The notes beneath the pieces were generated by a model. It worked only from the letters and a program-made list of their open reading frames with translations, was not told the origin of the DNA and did no database searches. 64,000 nt of DNA, from positions 85,080,515-85,144,514 of the forward strand of contig NC_134456.1 of NCBI RefSeq assembly GCF_047948215.1, in the 5' to 3' direction. This DNA comes from Lycorma delicatula (taxonomy: Eukaryota; Arthropoda; Insecta; Hemiptera; Fulgoridae). The translations under genes were made by a program, and so were the position numbers. The first letter of the stretch is position 1. Every line of letters starts with the position of its first letter. Positions 13,201 to 28,200 of this stretch are shown here, in pieces.

Positions 13201-16200
13201 GTATACACTATCCGATCAACATGCTCCCAATATGGGTGACAAATGTGTAAGATAACTTTAACAAATAGCACAACTTGTGTGATGATTCATTTTCTTCATA
13301 TTCATGGATATCTTTCTTTTACTTGTGCTTAAACTAGTATTCATTTAATTTGAATTTTTTTGTTTTATGTTACAATATGTGACTGTTTTAGTTGTTTTTT
13401 TCCTTTTTTGCTTTATTTTAGTGAAATCACTTACTGATAAAAACAATATGCTATCCCAGAAAAAATTAGCAATAATTACAGAAAATAAAAAGATTGAAGA
13501 AAAACTAAAATCAACAAAGGATAATATGGAAAAATTATGTGGAAAACTTGAAGTGAAGTATTGTCAGCAAACAGCTATTTTGCATTATTTGAAGAGCAAA
13601 GGAGATGAGGTATAGTCTTTTATATGAATTATTTGTTTTAATAATTATATTAAAAAGCGTTTTAAATTAATAAGAAATCTTCATTTCCGAGAAGTTCTGG
13701 CAAATTACCATTCACAGTCTCATGCGTGTTTAATTTTTTCATTTATTGTTTTATAGAATATTAGTGCTCCTAGATAACAAAGTAAATTACTTTAATGCTA
13801 TTCTTTGGCACCAAGATTTTCATTAGTTAATTAAATCATGATTTAAAAACTAACCTTCATAAATTTATTTAAACTAAACATTTGTTTGACATTCTGCAAA
13901 GTAAATCTGTAAGCATTTAATTTTAAATGTATTATCGTGTAAATTAATTATTAGTTTATATTCAAAATATAATAATTATTACATATAATTATTAGTATAT
14001 GTAATAATTCATATGACATATATATATTAGTCTTCCATGTAATAGTACATAAGAGCTAAATAATATGTAATTTTAAATTAAAGTTTTTTTTTCTTCATTA
14101 AACAGGTTGTTTAGTTTGCTAGAATTAATTATAAAAAAAATCAAGTTTAACTCAGTGAAATAGCAAGCTTAGCGACTATAAAGCTTCTTTATAGAGGCTA
14201 TATATAAAAGCTTCTCAGATCCATGGATTCATAATTAATTAGTTATAATGTATTCTATGAGTCAATGAATTACTATTGTTAATTTGAAATAGCAAGCTTA
14301 GCGACTATAAAGCTTCTTTATAGAGGCTATATATAAAAGCTTCTCAAATCCATGGATTCATAATTAATTAGTTATAATGTATTCTATGAGGCAATGAATT
14401 ACTGTTGTTAATCATAAAAACTGATGTAGTCATGATCAGTGATCGCTATCATGATGATAATTATCTGTTTTAAACATGTAAATCATGATGACTATCAGTT
14501 ATTATACATAACTAAACATTGAATTTGCTGATATAAAATTGCATTATAACTGACAATGAAAATATACATTTGGAAAACTTATTGTGCAAATTGGTAAATG
14601 TACATATACTTATTATTTTCGTGTTTTGATTGATGATTTTTATTAATTATTAATATGCATTTTTATCTACAATTTTTTTCTTGTTTACAATATCTATTGA
14701 TCTAGCAAATATTCGTTTGATTATTAAAATAATATATCTTTGCTTTACTTTAAAGGAATGGTCAAAATATAATGAACTTGAAGCTGAACTAAGGTTAGAG
14801 GAAGAAAGAGGAGATAAATTAATTAAAACTGAAGAAAATGAATATCTTATGTTGAAATCAAGGTATATTAATAACATAAAAAATTAATTTGATAACAGAT
14901 GTGCAGTCAAGCAGAGGACTAGCATTTTTTTCTACTTTCAGTTAACACTAAACGCTGTCAAAAAAGATGAACTTTACCTGTAGTAACTAAAATCTTTGTA
15001 ATTTTTGTTTTATTTATTTATTTTTTTTTGTAAATGGAAAACCATGGTCTTTCTACTGTGAAATAATAATTATAAGCCATTAACATTAAATAAGTAATTT
15101 ATATCAGAGTAATTATGTAGTTAATTATTATTATTAAACAAAGTTGTCTCGCATAAAAAAGTTGTTATCTTATCTGGTAAATGAATTTTATCTTTTTACA
15201 GAAAATAAATATGAAAATGAAATATCAGTTATAAATCTAAATTACTTATTAAACAAATAGTAAATTTAAAAAGAGAAATTTATTTAAACTTCAGTCCTTA
15301 TAACATAAAAATGGAAAAAATACCTGCAACACAGTCGCATAAATTATTGATACAATGAAATTGTTGAGCTAAATAACTAAAAATATACATCTGAATGACT
15401 GTGTGCAGTAAGGAATTTAATTAGAAGAACTTTACATAACCCAAATTGAAGAACAAATGCATAAGTGGATGACAACGGTTAGTTACCATCATGTAGGAAA
15501 ACTACTATGGATGACCGTTGCGATCTGCAGCCTTAACTGTGTTAATTATATATCATTATATTTTAAATACAACCACTAGATTGTGGTTAACTGAATATAT
15601 TTATTACAAACAAATTTATGAAGGGAAAAACCCTGGATTATCTTTTGATATTAATTTTTAGGCATTTTATGGAAATGTAAGACTTGAAATTTAAATGTGT
15701 TTCTGTTATATGCAAAAGAAAGCACAAAAAATCACAATGTTTGGATAAAAAAACTTTTTGATAATTTTTCAGAGATTATAAATCAGCAAGATGAATGTTG
15801 ATAATACTTTTATAAAATAATAAAAGCAATGGCTCAGTTATACCTGGAAATATGTTTTCAGATCTTTTCATGATTATTATTAAGTTTCCTCCTTAGAAGC
15901 AATGCATGTAGAGTGTTATTATGCTTATCATTGAGTTGCCAGAAAATGCATTTATTATATTGTTAAATACTGTGGTTAATAAGTGATAAATGTAAAATTT
16001 GCATATTGCTGTTAATATTTTTATTTATATTTTCATTTCTATGAAATGACTTGTAAAGGTCGATTCACAAGTTGCAAAAGTTACTTTAAGTAGAAAAAAT
16101 ATACTAGCATTAAAAACAGCATAATATCACATTACTTACTGATAAACATTACAATCCAGGTAAGTACAAATTAATCTCCAATGACTATACTATATACCAC

Positions 16201-19200
16201 AATGGGTAAACTGATCACACAATCATAACAGTTACAAAGAACTATGCATCCTCTATTTTTCACAATTGACCTTTTCAAAAAACCTTTAAGAAATGAGACA
16301 TTGTAAAAATATTAACCATAACATGTTATTTTTACACAAAGTTAATATCTCAACTTCAGCAATATGAAATTTACAACTTACTTAATTTGGTACAAACAAT
16401 GAACTGTACAAATACATTGAATGTATTGCAAATGCACTATTTATTCATATTAATAAATGGATTTCCCCAAACCACTTTAAAATGAGTGCTATTAACAAGA
16501 GCACCATTTACAGTGAGAAAAGGATTGGAATATAATATTGAAAGATATTCTGGAAGCATATACTCACGAATTTAGAAAGTGAGTAATGATTATTATTGTA
16601 TAATACTGTAAACTTTTTAAATAAATAATAATTGCAACAATATAATTAATTTTAATGATAATAATAATATTAATAAATTATTGTGGCAATACTTCATAAA
16701 TGCATCTGGATTTTCCAAAAAAAAAGCAGTGGATGAATAGTTTTGTCCTTGACAGGTTTTTATTTCAAATACACTACAGAGGTATTAAAGTATGGGTTTA
16801 AAGTACAATTACAAAATAGATCAAAATGTTCAATAAAAAAATTTGGGCCCAATATATCCCTTTAATTAAATTATGTTTTTACCTTAAAAATTATGCAAAC
16901 TAAAGTATAATTGGGAAAAAAATTAAAAATTCCTATTAAAAAATGTTGGGCCCTCGATCAAAAAGATAAAACTTATACCTGATTTAAGAATGATTTTATT
17001 TTGCTTTAATTTTTTTTTCTCCTAGATGAGATTATTTTTTCACTTATATTAATATATTACTTTTACTCTCCTTTCATAAATTTATTTTCTTGTTATTATT
17101 ATTTTTTTTTAAATATAATTCTAACTTTTATTATCAGAGTACTTTGGATATTACTGATTTATTAAGACTTTCAAGATTGGTCACCCTGATACTGGATGTG
17201 ACTAAATATAATTTCAAAATGTGCTGTGAGGCAATAATTAAAAATCCCTTTTGGCACACCATAAGGTGGAGGTAGATTTCACCAGTGCTAAGTAGGGGAT
17301 AAAAAAGATTTCCACCTTAAAGTTAAGAAAAACTTCAAATTTACTCAATAGGACAATGGTTGCATGTGAAAAAAGGTTTCACATGTTTAACATATGACTA
17401 GCCCCATCTTACAATTTCAATATTGCAATTACAATATTTTGGTCATCCTTTGTCGTAAGGGATGGTCATATCAAAAATTATTTCAGACAAAAGTTTTAGG
17501 AATAGTTTAGAGGACTAATGACTGCTTTAAACTGATTCGATACTGTGCCTATTAAGGGAGGTACGATTTTTTTTTTCTTTGAAACCCCATTTTTTCCATC
17601 CTCTGGGCCAATGGTTAGTGATATCAAAAAACTTTACTTAGATAAGTTTTAGGCCCTTATCCAAAGAATAGTAGGAAGTCTAAATGAAATCAATATTTTA
17701 TTTAATAGGAAAGTTATAGCGATATTTTGCTTTTTCGAATAAGTCCATTTCCACCCCCATGGTCCAATTTTGCCCATTAACAAACTCGACTGAGGTTTTG
17801 GGTTATTATATTTTATGTGTAAATTTGAAAGTGATTGGTGAAAAATTATGGCAGTTATTGCGTCCACAAGAAAGTGAAATATATATATAAATATATATAA
17901 ACTTATGAACTGACAGTGGTTTTGGGGTCTGGGGGATGTGAAATGCGAAGATGTCAAACTTTTTCAGAAATCGAATCATGGTATCCATTACAACAGGTAG
18001 CTTTCTTATGAAATCTACCTAAAAAAATCAAAAGAGAAAGAAATAATCAAATAAAAATAATATACTTTTTAATAACCTGCAAAAGATAGTGGTTAAAATA
18101 AAATTACAACACATTTTTCTTATTACATTTTTTTTCTATCAAAAGTAAATCTCCAAAACCTTTAAGTCTTAATTATTCATCGCTTACAGTTATGGATTAA
18201 AAAAAAATTTCTGAGAACATGAATTTTCATAATTGATCTTTACAATAAATTTCACTATACCTTTCTTTATCTCTAGAATCTACCCGTCTGATTTCAAAGA
18301 ATAACAGCTGAATGCTAGATAATAATTTTCAATTGTTTCAATTTTTTCCAAGTCACATAAAAGATAACTGTTTTTATTTTTTCATTTCATTACCTTCTCA
18401 AAACCTACAATTGAAGCTGGAGGAAAAAGAATAAAAGATACAAATTTTTTTCCTAAATAATTACAAAGAAAATAACTTATAGCAGGAGAAAAAGAGTTTT
18501 AAATTATGAGTTTTCAGTCCACAGTTAAATTCTACCATGTAACATAACACACTTTATCTTCTAAACAACAATTTAAATTTAAATGTAAAAATTGTATGTC
18601 CTATCAGATTTATAGGCAAATCTTAGTTTCATGATACAAATCAACCAGTAAAACAAAATCATAAATTTTCATTTTTTACTTCCTGTTAAATTTTAATATT
18701 AAAATTTCCAATAAAAAGGAAAGGAAAAAATAATCCTGTAATAAGAGAAAATAATACAGTATAGTTAGATCGATCTATTTTTTTTTTAAACTGAGTATTG
18801 TTATCCAATATTTGATCATATTTTATGTTATGTAACATTATACAAAATCCCTTCACAATATCCTTTAAAATGAGCATTTGCTAAAACTGTGTGATTGTTT
18901 GATCAATTTATTCAGTGTTTATTTTTACATTTAACTGAATTTACGTTACATCTTATTCAAGTTCAGGTTACAGTTTTGTTAACCTTACATCATGGAAAAA
19001 TCAGACTGCCAGTTGCCAGCTGGCAGTTTATTCTTGGTTAATTCTAGCTTCATATTTTTTATTCAGATAGTGATATTTAGTTGCCCACTGATAAATTAGA
19101 ATTTCTTTTTTACGTATTTAAAATGGTGTTTTTTTTTTTTTTAATAAAATTAAATGTTTTTGTTCTCAGAGTACAAGAAGTAAGAAATGAAGTTTTTGAA

Positions 19201-22200
19201 ATGAAAAATAAACTTTTAGTTGATACTAAAATGGTGGATGATCTGATAGCTGAAAAACAAACTTTAAATGTGCAGCTTGAAAAACTACAGATTGAAGAAA
19301 AAGAACTTCTTCAGGTCCGCTAATAAATAGTTATTTTAATACATTCATTATCCCTCCTAAACTCATTGCTTCATTACTGATATAGACTAGAACTAAGAAA
19401 TCTGTGAACTGGTGTAGTATTGTGGATAATTAAGAGCTAATCTTCCCATACAAGAGTTTGGTAGCTAAAGACCCAGCCAAACTGGTCTTAAAACTAATAG
19501 ATATAACTTATAAAGTTCTGTTGCTTTATGGCAGTTACTTTGACTACACTAGCTCACTCAAAGCAACTGTAAACAAATAGTCCATCTCTATACCTTTGCT
19601 TTCATTCATCTGTTTAAAAAATGAGAAGTACAGGATCTCTGTTGATTTTAGTTCACAGGTTTATTTAATTCTTATCTTATTTGAGCTCTGTACATCCTTC
19701 TACTTTTTCTGGTCAACTGCAAAACTGAGTATTCAAATGAGTTAATATTGAAACTGCTACATGTGCATTTATAATTTTGAGTTTCCTTACCCTTAACATT
19801 GAGTACTGTTACTAGCGACCCCAGAGTAGTACCAAACCTGATATATGATGCATCAGCTGTCATTCTCAGTCACAAATCAAAGTCTTTGATGCTCTCAGCA
19901 AATCTGTCTGAGAAATATGCAAAAACTTTACTAAATTCAGTGCAGTTCCATTAACAGCAATGAATTTTTATTGGAGGCAGATATTGAGGCAAACTGTAGA
20001 TTGTGGGTAAAACTAACTTACCTTGCATTTTCTGGCTTCAACCAATACAAAATGTTATGTGAGGCAGAACCATTCTGCCAATGAGTATAGAATTGACATA
20101 TCCTTGGATCACTTACTATAAGGCATGGGAGCCCAGGACAGATTTCTGCACATCAGATGCATCATTACACATCAGAAATTATTCTAATAATTAGGTTGAG
20201 AGTCAAGACAGCTCTGGCAAGCTGAACTTATCTCAGTTTAAAAGTATAGTCTTCTTAATTAATAATCAAAAAACTCACTTACCAACAATTTGTTAAGCGT
20301 ACAAGCGCTTTTGAAATAGAATTCCATCTTCAGGAACTTAAAAATATATATTATATTCTTAAAAAAACTAAAACTTCATTGTCATATGTAAAATTGTGTT
20401 TATGTAAAGTATATAAAATATAACAGTGGTTGTCATGTGTTTAAAATTGTGTCGACTTAACATCCTGTCATTATGAATGTCTCCATCATTATCAGAATTC
20501 TATTCTGAAAGCGCTTGAACACAAAAAAATTGTTGGTAAAGGGGTTTTTTAATTATTAATTATATAATCATACCAATGGGCCATGTTTGATAAAATTATT
20601 ATATTCTTCTTGCCTACCCTGAGGGATAAATTTCATTAATACTTCCACATATTCAAACATTAATTTGATGTTATCTCATCACTGAGGGCTAACACTACTC
20701 ATGATACCAAAAACACGGTGTCATAATCTCAAGGATGTATGACCAGCTTTGAGCTGGTCATACTTCCCAGCCATGTGCTCACAGAATTCAGCCCCCACCC
20801 CCTTTTATTTTCTCTAGTAATGATTATGTTTTAATTAATAGTATATTATTAATATAAATACTTAAGTAATAATAAAAACTTTATGACTTTTACTTTCTTT
20901 TAATTTTAGGATATTTTAAATTGTTCCTCTGACTTATCACTCAATGATGATAAAATTGAACAATTGAAAGTAACTTTAAATCTAAAACAACGTATTGATG
21001 AAGAAAATGTTGAGTTAAGAAATCATCTTGAAATACTGCAAGGAAAGAAAAATAATCTGACAGAAAAAGAGAGGGAAATTGACAATGAGATAGCAGAGAT
21101 AAATGAAACGTGCAGTGATCTTGAGAAGAGAATGAACAATTTGAAGGATGAAATATTGGGAATTTTATTACAAAAAGAAAATTTTGACTGTAAAAGAAAA
21201 GCAATGGTGGAATATATTGAACAATTAAAAAATAATTTCCAAAATCGCACGTGAGTACATTCTATAACATGTAGAAATAATAATAAATAAAAATATTAAA
21301 CAGAGTGCCTATAAAATTTTATATAATATAAATTATATATAAATAATGTAATATAGTAATAAAATTACATATATTACCAACTTTCTTGGTGCAGCAGCAA
21401 GATCTCTGTTTTAGATTGAGGAGGTTTGAATCCCAGTCCATGGCATTTTTCAGGTGCTCTAAAATTCACATCTTACTAGGATCTGTAACTGGATATAACT
21501 GTAAAACACAATTTTGGTTGGTATGAGTGTAGCACTGATTTAACTTTAAACTCGTTCATTTTCTGAGGCATTCACAGTCATGAACGGTGTTGTCAAATCT
21601 GTACTGCGCGCGGGGTCTGCGGTTTTGGTTAGTTAGTTTGAGGGAATCATGTTAGGTTGGATGTGAAGATGTCCGTTTGAAATCTATGTGAAGGCGAAAT
21701 TTGATATATATGTACTGAAGCAAATGTCTGCCGAGGCATTTACATCGGTGGCATCCCAACCAAGGCCTAGCTGATGACTGTGAGATGTATTCAGTTAGAG
21801 GGTCTAAAGATGACCTCCGGTAAAGCCCTCAGGGCTTGGAATGGAAGGGGTGATTTGGCGACTGGTAATGTCACAAGGTGGGTGTCTTCCCCCTACAAGG
21901 TTGGGATGTAACTGGATGATAATAACAGGAAAAAGTAAATATATAGATATAAATAAAATTTTATTGAAATTATATAATTGTTTAATTTAAATTTCTCTTA
22001 ATTTTCAATTTTAAAATGTTAGCTGCTGTGTAGGATATTATACATATATTTCACAAGAAGGAATAGTGCTCTATATATATTTCTCTTCTCCAGCAGATAC
22101 TTTGTGGATGCATTTGTCTACCTCTACTTTTCATGTTTTAGTGGTTTTCCTGTTTTGTTCTTTGTGCTATACTTTGGTCATCTTTAGTATATATTTTCTA

Positions 22201-25200
22201 TTATTATTATTACTCATTTCTTATGTAACTACTATTGGCAGTAGCTACCCTTGCCTGGGTGTAGACATGTACTACCACCACTTTTTCGGTTAAAAATTGT
22301 GCTAAAATTAATCCTAAGCAGGTTTTGGGATTGCGAAAAACTTATTTCTCCAAATAAGATGGAAGAGTTCTAATTGAAATTTAAAATAAAAAATTTCCTG
22401 TCAGTCTTACTGCTACTTTTGTGTAATTTGTTATTTCCCAATTTAATTATTTTGTTTAAATGTGATCCTGAATAAGTGTTAAAGAAAGAGTTAAAAGGCA
22501 AAATATAGTGAGCCCTGTGAATTATTTTACATTAAAATAAAATTTTTAGTTACAATTAAGATTAAATTTCTTTACATTGGTTCCACTGTTACATGATATC
22601 CAAATGATTAATAGATAAATGTGAAGAAGTGACATAAAAGATTTTTTTTATTTTTAAAGAAAAATTGCTTTTTTCAATAAATGTTTGTCAATAATAACAA
22701 AAGAAAAACATATTACATTATATAATATATAAAAGGTTATTCTATTTCAGTTAAACTACTCCTATGAAATGTAATGATTAGTTCTGTATTAACTCACAGA
22801 ATGTAATTTAGTTTAACCTGTTTCCTATAGGATCCATTGACTTTACATTGATTCAAAACATTTATTAGTAAATTACAAAGACAAATTAAGTAGATTATCC
22901 ATGTAGGAAGTTTAGTATTGTAATGGACTATGAACGACACTGCTACGGGTTGTATGGTCCATAATAAACTAAATATAATACTTCAGGTTGTTTTCTATAA
23001 TTGTAGAAGTGTTTATTTTATTAAAAACAGATAACTTATGATTAAAAGATTTTTGAGGCAAATAAATTTGATGTATACTTTTTTGATGTCACGCATCTTA
23101 TGCTGTCTTTCTAGTATAAGATCACCTACAATCATAATGGTTATGTTAATATATTTAAAGTTAAGTTAATAAAATCTTTGAAATTGATCTACTTGCTTGT
23201 AATCACAGTAGTTTGTTATCCATTTCTTATTTATCCTTGTATGTAATGAACACAAATCATGATTTTTTTATTTTTTTAATATAAGTCAACCCATCTATTT
23301 CTATTTCAAAAGACTGTAATTCTGTGTGAAAAAATATATGATTTTCACTTTTATATTTGTCACCTTCTCATAGATTTCAATTATTTTTATTTGTTTTCTA
23401 TCATTTTTAGAAAGATCCCTCTCTGAATCATGAGACCTTGCCAATTGTGCGAGGGCTTGAGTGCTCAGTGATACAGAGTAGCTAGACCAAAGGTGCAATC
23501 ACATTGGAGAGGTATCTGTTGAGAGCCAGACTAAGGAATGATTCCTTAAAGAGGGCAACAGCTCTTTCAGTAGTTGTTAAGGGTGTAGGTCAGGAGGGGA
23601 CTTAAACAACTACATTAACATCACTCAATCTTCTGAGTATTGCGCAGCTAAAACAGTGGAAAATTACAGCTGTTTTTTTTTCCAAGAAAATGTAGCTCTC
23701 TGCAATTTCACGTAACAAAGATCCTTCCTTGGTAATATATTCCAGAGGTAAACTAGTCCCCCATTCGGATCTCCGGGTGGGGATAACTAAGGAAGAGGTC
23801 AACAGAAAATTAAAAAATAACATTCTACGAATTGGAGTGTGGTGTGTTAGAAGTCTAAAAAAGGCTGGTGGGTTAGAACATTTAAAAAGGGAAATGATTA
23901 GGTTAAATGTAAATGTAATAGGAATTAGTGAGTTTCAGTAGGAAGAGGAAAATGACTTTTGGTCAGATGATCTTAGAATAATTAACTCAGTGTCAAATAA
24001 CGGGCAGGCAGGAGTAAATAGAAAAGAAGATAGGGAAGAGAGTAGAGTATTTTGAAAAGCTTAGCGATAGAATTATTGTAATCAGTATAAAATCAAAACC
24101 TAAGCCGACAATGATTGTTAATGTCTATATGCCTACAAGTGCCTGTGATGATGGTGAGATAGTATGTATATGAAGAAAGTGATGAAGCAATTAAACACAT
24201 AAAAGGGGATGAAAACATAAGAGTCAGAGATTGGAATGCAATCATCACAAAAGGCAAGGAAGAAAATATTGTAGGTGAGTATGGGCTGGGTAAGAGGAAT
24301 GGAAGAGGGGACTGACTTATTGAGTTTTGCATGAAGTATAAATTAGTAATTGCCAACACCCAGTTTAAAAATCATAATAGAAGAACATAGACATGGAAAA
24401 AGCAGGGCATACTGCAAGGTATCATATAGATTATATCATTATTAAACAAAGATTTAGAAATTGACTTGTTAACTGCAAAGTGTATCCAGAAGCAGACATT
24501 GATAGCAATCATAATTTAGTGGTAATGAAATGTAAATTGGAGTTAAAAACCTGAAGAAAATGTGTCAGATGAATTTAGAGAAGCTTGAGGAAGAGGAGGT
24601 AAAGAAGATTTTTGAGGACATCATCATAAGAGGTCTGAGTAAAAAAGGTAAGGTAGAAAATGTAGAAGAAGAATCGGAGAATGTTAGAAAGGAAATTCTT
24701 AAATCAGCAGAAGTGAACTTAGGCGAAACAAAGAGAACTGGTAGGAAATCTTGGATATCAGAGAATATATTGCAGCTGATGGATTAATATAGAAATTATA
24801 AGAATGCTAGTGATGAAGAAGGTAAAAGGAACTATCGGCAATTGAGAAACACTACAAACAGGAACTGGAAATTAGTGAAAGAAGAGTGAATTCAACAAAA
24901 GTGTTCAGAAATGGAAAGAGAAATGATCATTGGTAAAATAGATGGGTCAAACCATGAAAGTTAAGGAGGATTTTGTGGTACATAAGTTAAAATCTAATAA
25001 TGTGTTAAATAAAGATGGTACACTGATTTACAATACTTGATTTATATATAGCTTGGGTGGAATATATTGAGAGTTATATGGAGGAATGCATTAGAAGCTG
25101 GTGTTATAGAAGAAGAAGACAAAGAGAATGAAAAGGGAGATACAATACTGAGATCTGAATTCAATTGAGCGTTGAAGGATTTGAATGGCAGAAAGGCTCC

Positions 25201-28200
25201 TGGGATACCTACAGAATTACTGTGCAGTACATTGGTGAGGAAGTGATAGATAGATTATACAAACTGGTGTGTCATATTTATAAAAAGGGGAAGTTTCATC
25301 AGACTTCAAAAAGAACGTTTTTGTCATGAAACCAAAGAAAGCAGGATCAGATAAATGTGAAGAATATAGAAAAATTAGCATAACTGGAATTTAGAATTAG
25401 ATTAGCAAATCTTAACTAGAATTCTGTACAAACGAATTGAGAGGAGAGTGGAAGAAGTCTTAGGAGATGACCAATTTGGTTTTAGGAAAAGTGTAGGAAC
25501 AAGGGAAGCAATTTTAGCACTCAGATTAATAGTACAAGGAAGATTAAAAAACAAACCAAAGTAGATGACATTTATAAACTTAGAAAAGGCATTTGATAAC
25601 ATAGACTGGAATAAAATGTTCAGCATTTTAAAAAATTTAGGGTTCAAGTTTAGAGATAGAAGATCAATTGCTAAAATTTACAGGAACCAATCTTCAGCAG
25701 TAATAATCAAAGAGCATAAGACAGAAGCAGTAATAAAAAAGGGAGTCCGACAAGGATGTTCGCTACCCCTGTTACTTTACTTAGAACTAGGAGTTAATGA
25801 TATTAAAGAACAATTTAGATCTGGAGTAACAGTGGAAGGTGAAAAGATAAAGATGCTACAATTTGCTGATGATATACTAATTCTAGCTGAGAATAAAAAA
25901 AATTTAGAAAAACAATAAATGGCACAGATAAAGTCCTACTCAAGAACAACTGCATAAAGATAAACAAGAACAAAATGAAAATAATGAAATGTAGAAGAAA
26001 TGAAGTAGATGGACCACTGAATATAAAAATAAGACGAGAAAAGACTGTGGAGGTAGAAGAATTTTGTTATTTGGGAAGTAGAATTAGTAAATATGGATGA
26101 AGAAGGAGTGATATAGAATGTTGAATAGCACAGATGAAACAACCTTTCAGTCAGAAATATAATTTGCTTACATCAAAAATTAATTTAAATGTCAGGAAGA
26201 CATTTTTGAAAGTATATGTTTGGACCATAGCTTTATATGGAAGTGAAACTTGGACACTCTGAGTATCTGAGAAGATAAGTTTAGAAGCTTTTGAAATGCA
26301 CTGCTATAGGAGAATGTTAAAAATCAGACAGGTAGATAAAGTGACAAATGAAGAGGTGTTGCAGCAAATTGACGAAGAAAGAAACACTTGGAAAAATATA
26401 TTTAAAAGAAGAGACAGACTGACGTATAGGCTACACATTAAGGCATCCTGGAATAGTCGGTTTGATATTCCAGGGACAAGTGATGGTAAAATTGTGCAAT
26501 CAGGCAACGTTTGGAATATGTAAAACAAATTGTCAAGGATGCAGGATGTAAGTAAGGGTATACCAAAATGAAATTACTGGTACTAGATAGGGAATGTTGG
26601 AGAGCTGCATCAAACCAATAAAATGATTGAAGACAAAAAAAATTTTATTAATCTCATTGAGTTGATCATCAGAGTATCTTTTGTTCAAATGTAATTATGC
26701 ACTTCAAAGTTATGAAGATGTAAGCTACACAATATGTTATTACATACTTATCTGAATAAAAAATTTATATATTTAGTTAGGGATTTTTTTCCTTTGTATT
26801 TCTTTATCAGCACCTCTTGACACCTACCTAGTTTGTTGTCATTTTTTTCATGTGTCTGTTCTTTGCAGAATGTGGGATTCATTTGCACGTGCATTTTATC
26901 TAGAAACTTGAGATAAATTGAATAAAAAATAAGCAAATTTTAAACTTTAGCAGGAATCAAACCCAGAATGAACAATATATACCATTATCTTTTCTAAGAA
27001 GAGATAACTTGGCTTGGTTAGCTTGATTTTAACTCAGTTCAGTTAACTCAGTTGACTTCAGCGTCGTTATATGTAATGTAACATCAAGCACTACTTTTGA
27101 TATACCTACAATCACAGTACTGTTCAAGTGTACTTCTGTCAATCCATATACCTTATTTTGTAACCAAAATAATTTCATATCCTTTCCTCATTTTTAATAT
27201 TTGAATATGAGAATTTTTTTTCATCCATTTAAAATAATGATTGCTGTCCGATCTATTGTAATAATTTATTTTACTTTGGCTGGTTTTTCTATGCGATTAA
27301 AGCGATAGAGACAAATACTTTTCCTCTACTGCACGAGTGATTACAGGCATTTTGTTTCTGTTATTAATATTCCTAAGTTTTCCTCTGATGAAGAGTTACC
27401 GTGCATGAGAAGTCCATACATGCAATGTTTTCGTTCCTATATTTTTTTGATGCGTGCAAATTCATAATCCTTTTTCCTGTTATATCAGACCTTCAGCAAC
27501 AACAATTTTATTTTTTATTTTTTCCTGGTTGAACCCCAGCTTTTTCAAAATAATTTTAGCCCTCTTCTAATTTTCCTGAAATCCAATATGCTTTGTTAGA
27601 GGACAAAACACAATAGTTCTGATGTAGAAGTATGTTTTTATATTAAATTAGAATTAAACAATAGTATTAATCATTATGCCTGTAATCGATCTGATTCTAG
27701 TTTAAATTTTGTTTGAGAATTAAAAATAATTTTGTTGGATCATTAGAGTCCTCTTTTAACATTGACTCTAAATGTGTTTTTTAATTCTCAAAGTCTACTG
27801 CATTGACCCTTTTATAGCTTGGATGATCTCTTTAAAGCCTTTGACGTTGGAATATTTAATAATTGTGTAGATCTGCATTTTCTTTCATAAACTTAATAGA
27901 CTCCAGCAACTATTTCTGTGCTCTGGCTATTAAGAACTTACTCTCAAGTTTTGATTTAAAACTATGATTTTTATTATTTTAACACTACGATTTAGTTTAA
28001 GGAAATAATGATAATTTAATGCAAAATAAAAAAGTATAAGTTTGTTACTGAATAACAAAATCAAAATAAAATCTGGATTAGTGAATAAATTCAGTTACTA
28101 ATATGGCTACTAACGTTTATTAAGTTTTTTATGCACTACAATCATTGATGCGTTAAAAGTTGTAAGATAATTAAAATATCCACCAATACATAAAAAAAAA

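Larger units (their letters stand above)
19315..20909. other. intron 5
   Basis: It holds a possible Gypsy remnant (19580-19960), the second MITE copy (20268-20550) and a 27-bp hairpin (20737-20763). It ends in TTTTAG at 20904-20909. Confidence 0.6.

Noticed and set aside
22066..22293. Hydrophobic 75-codon frame, possibly a membrane protein
   Set aside because: Its hydrophobicity comes from T-rich codons in AT-rich DNA; there is no matching start context, domain or splice site.
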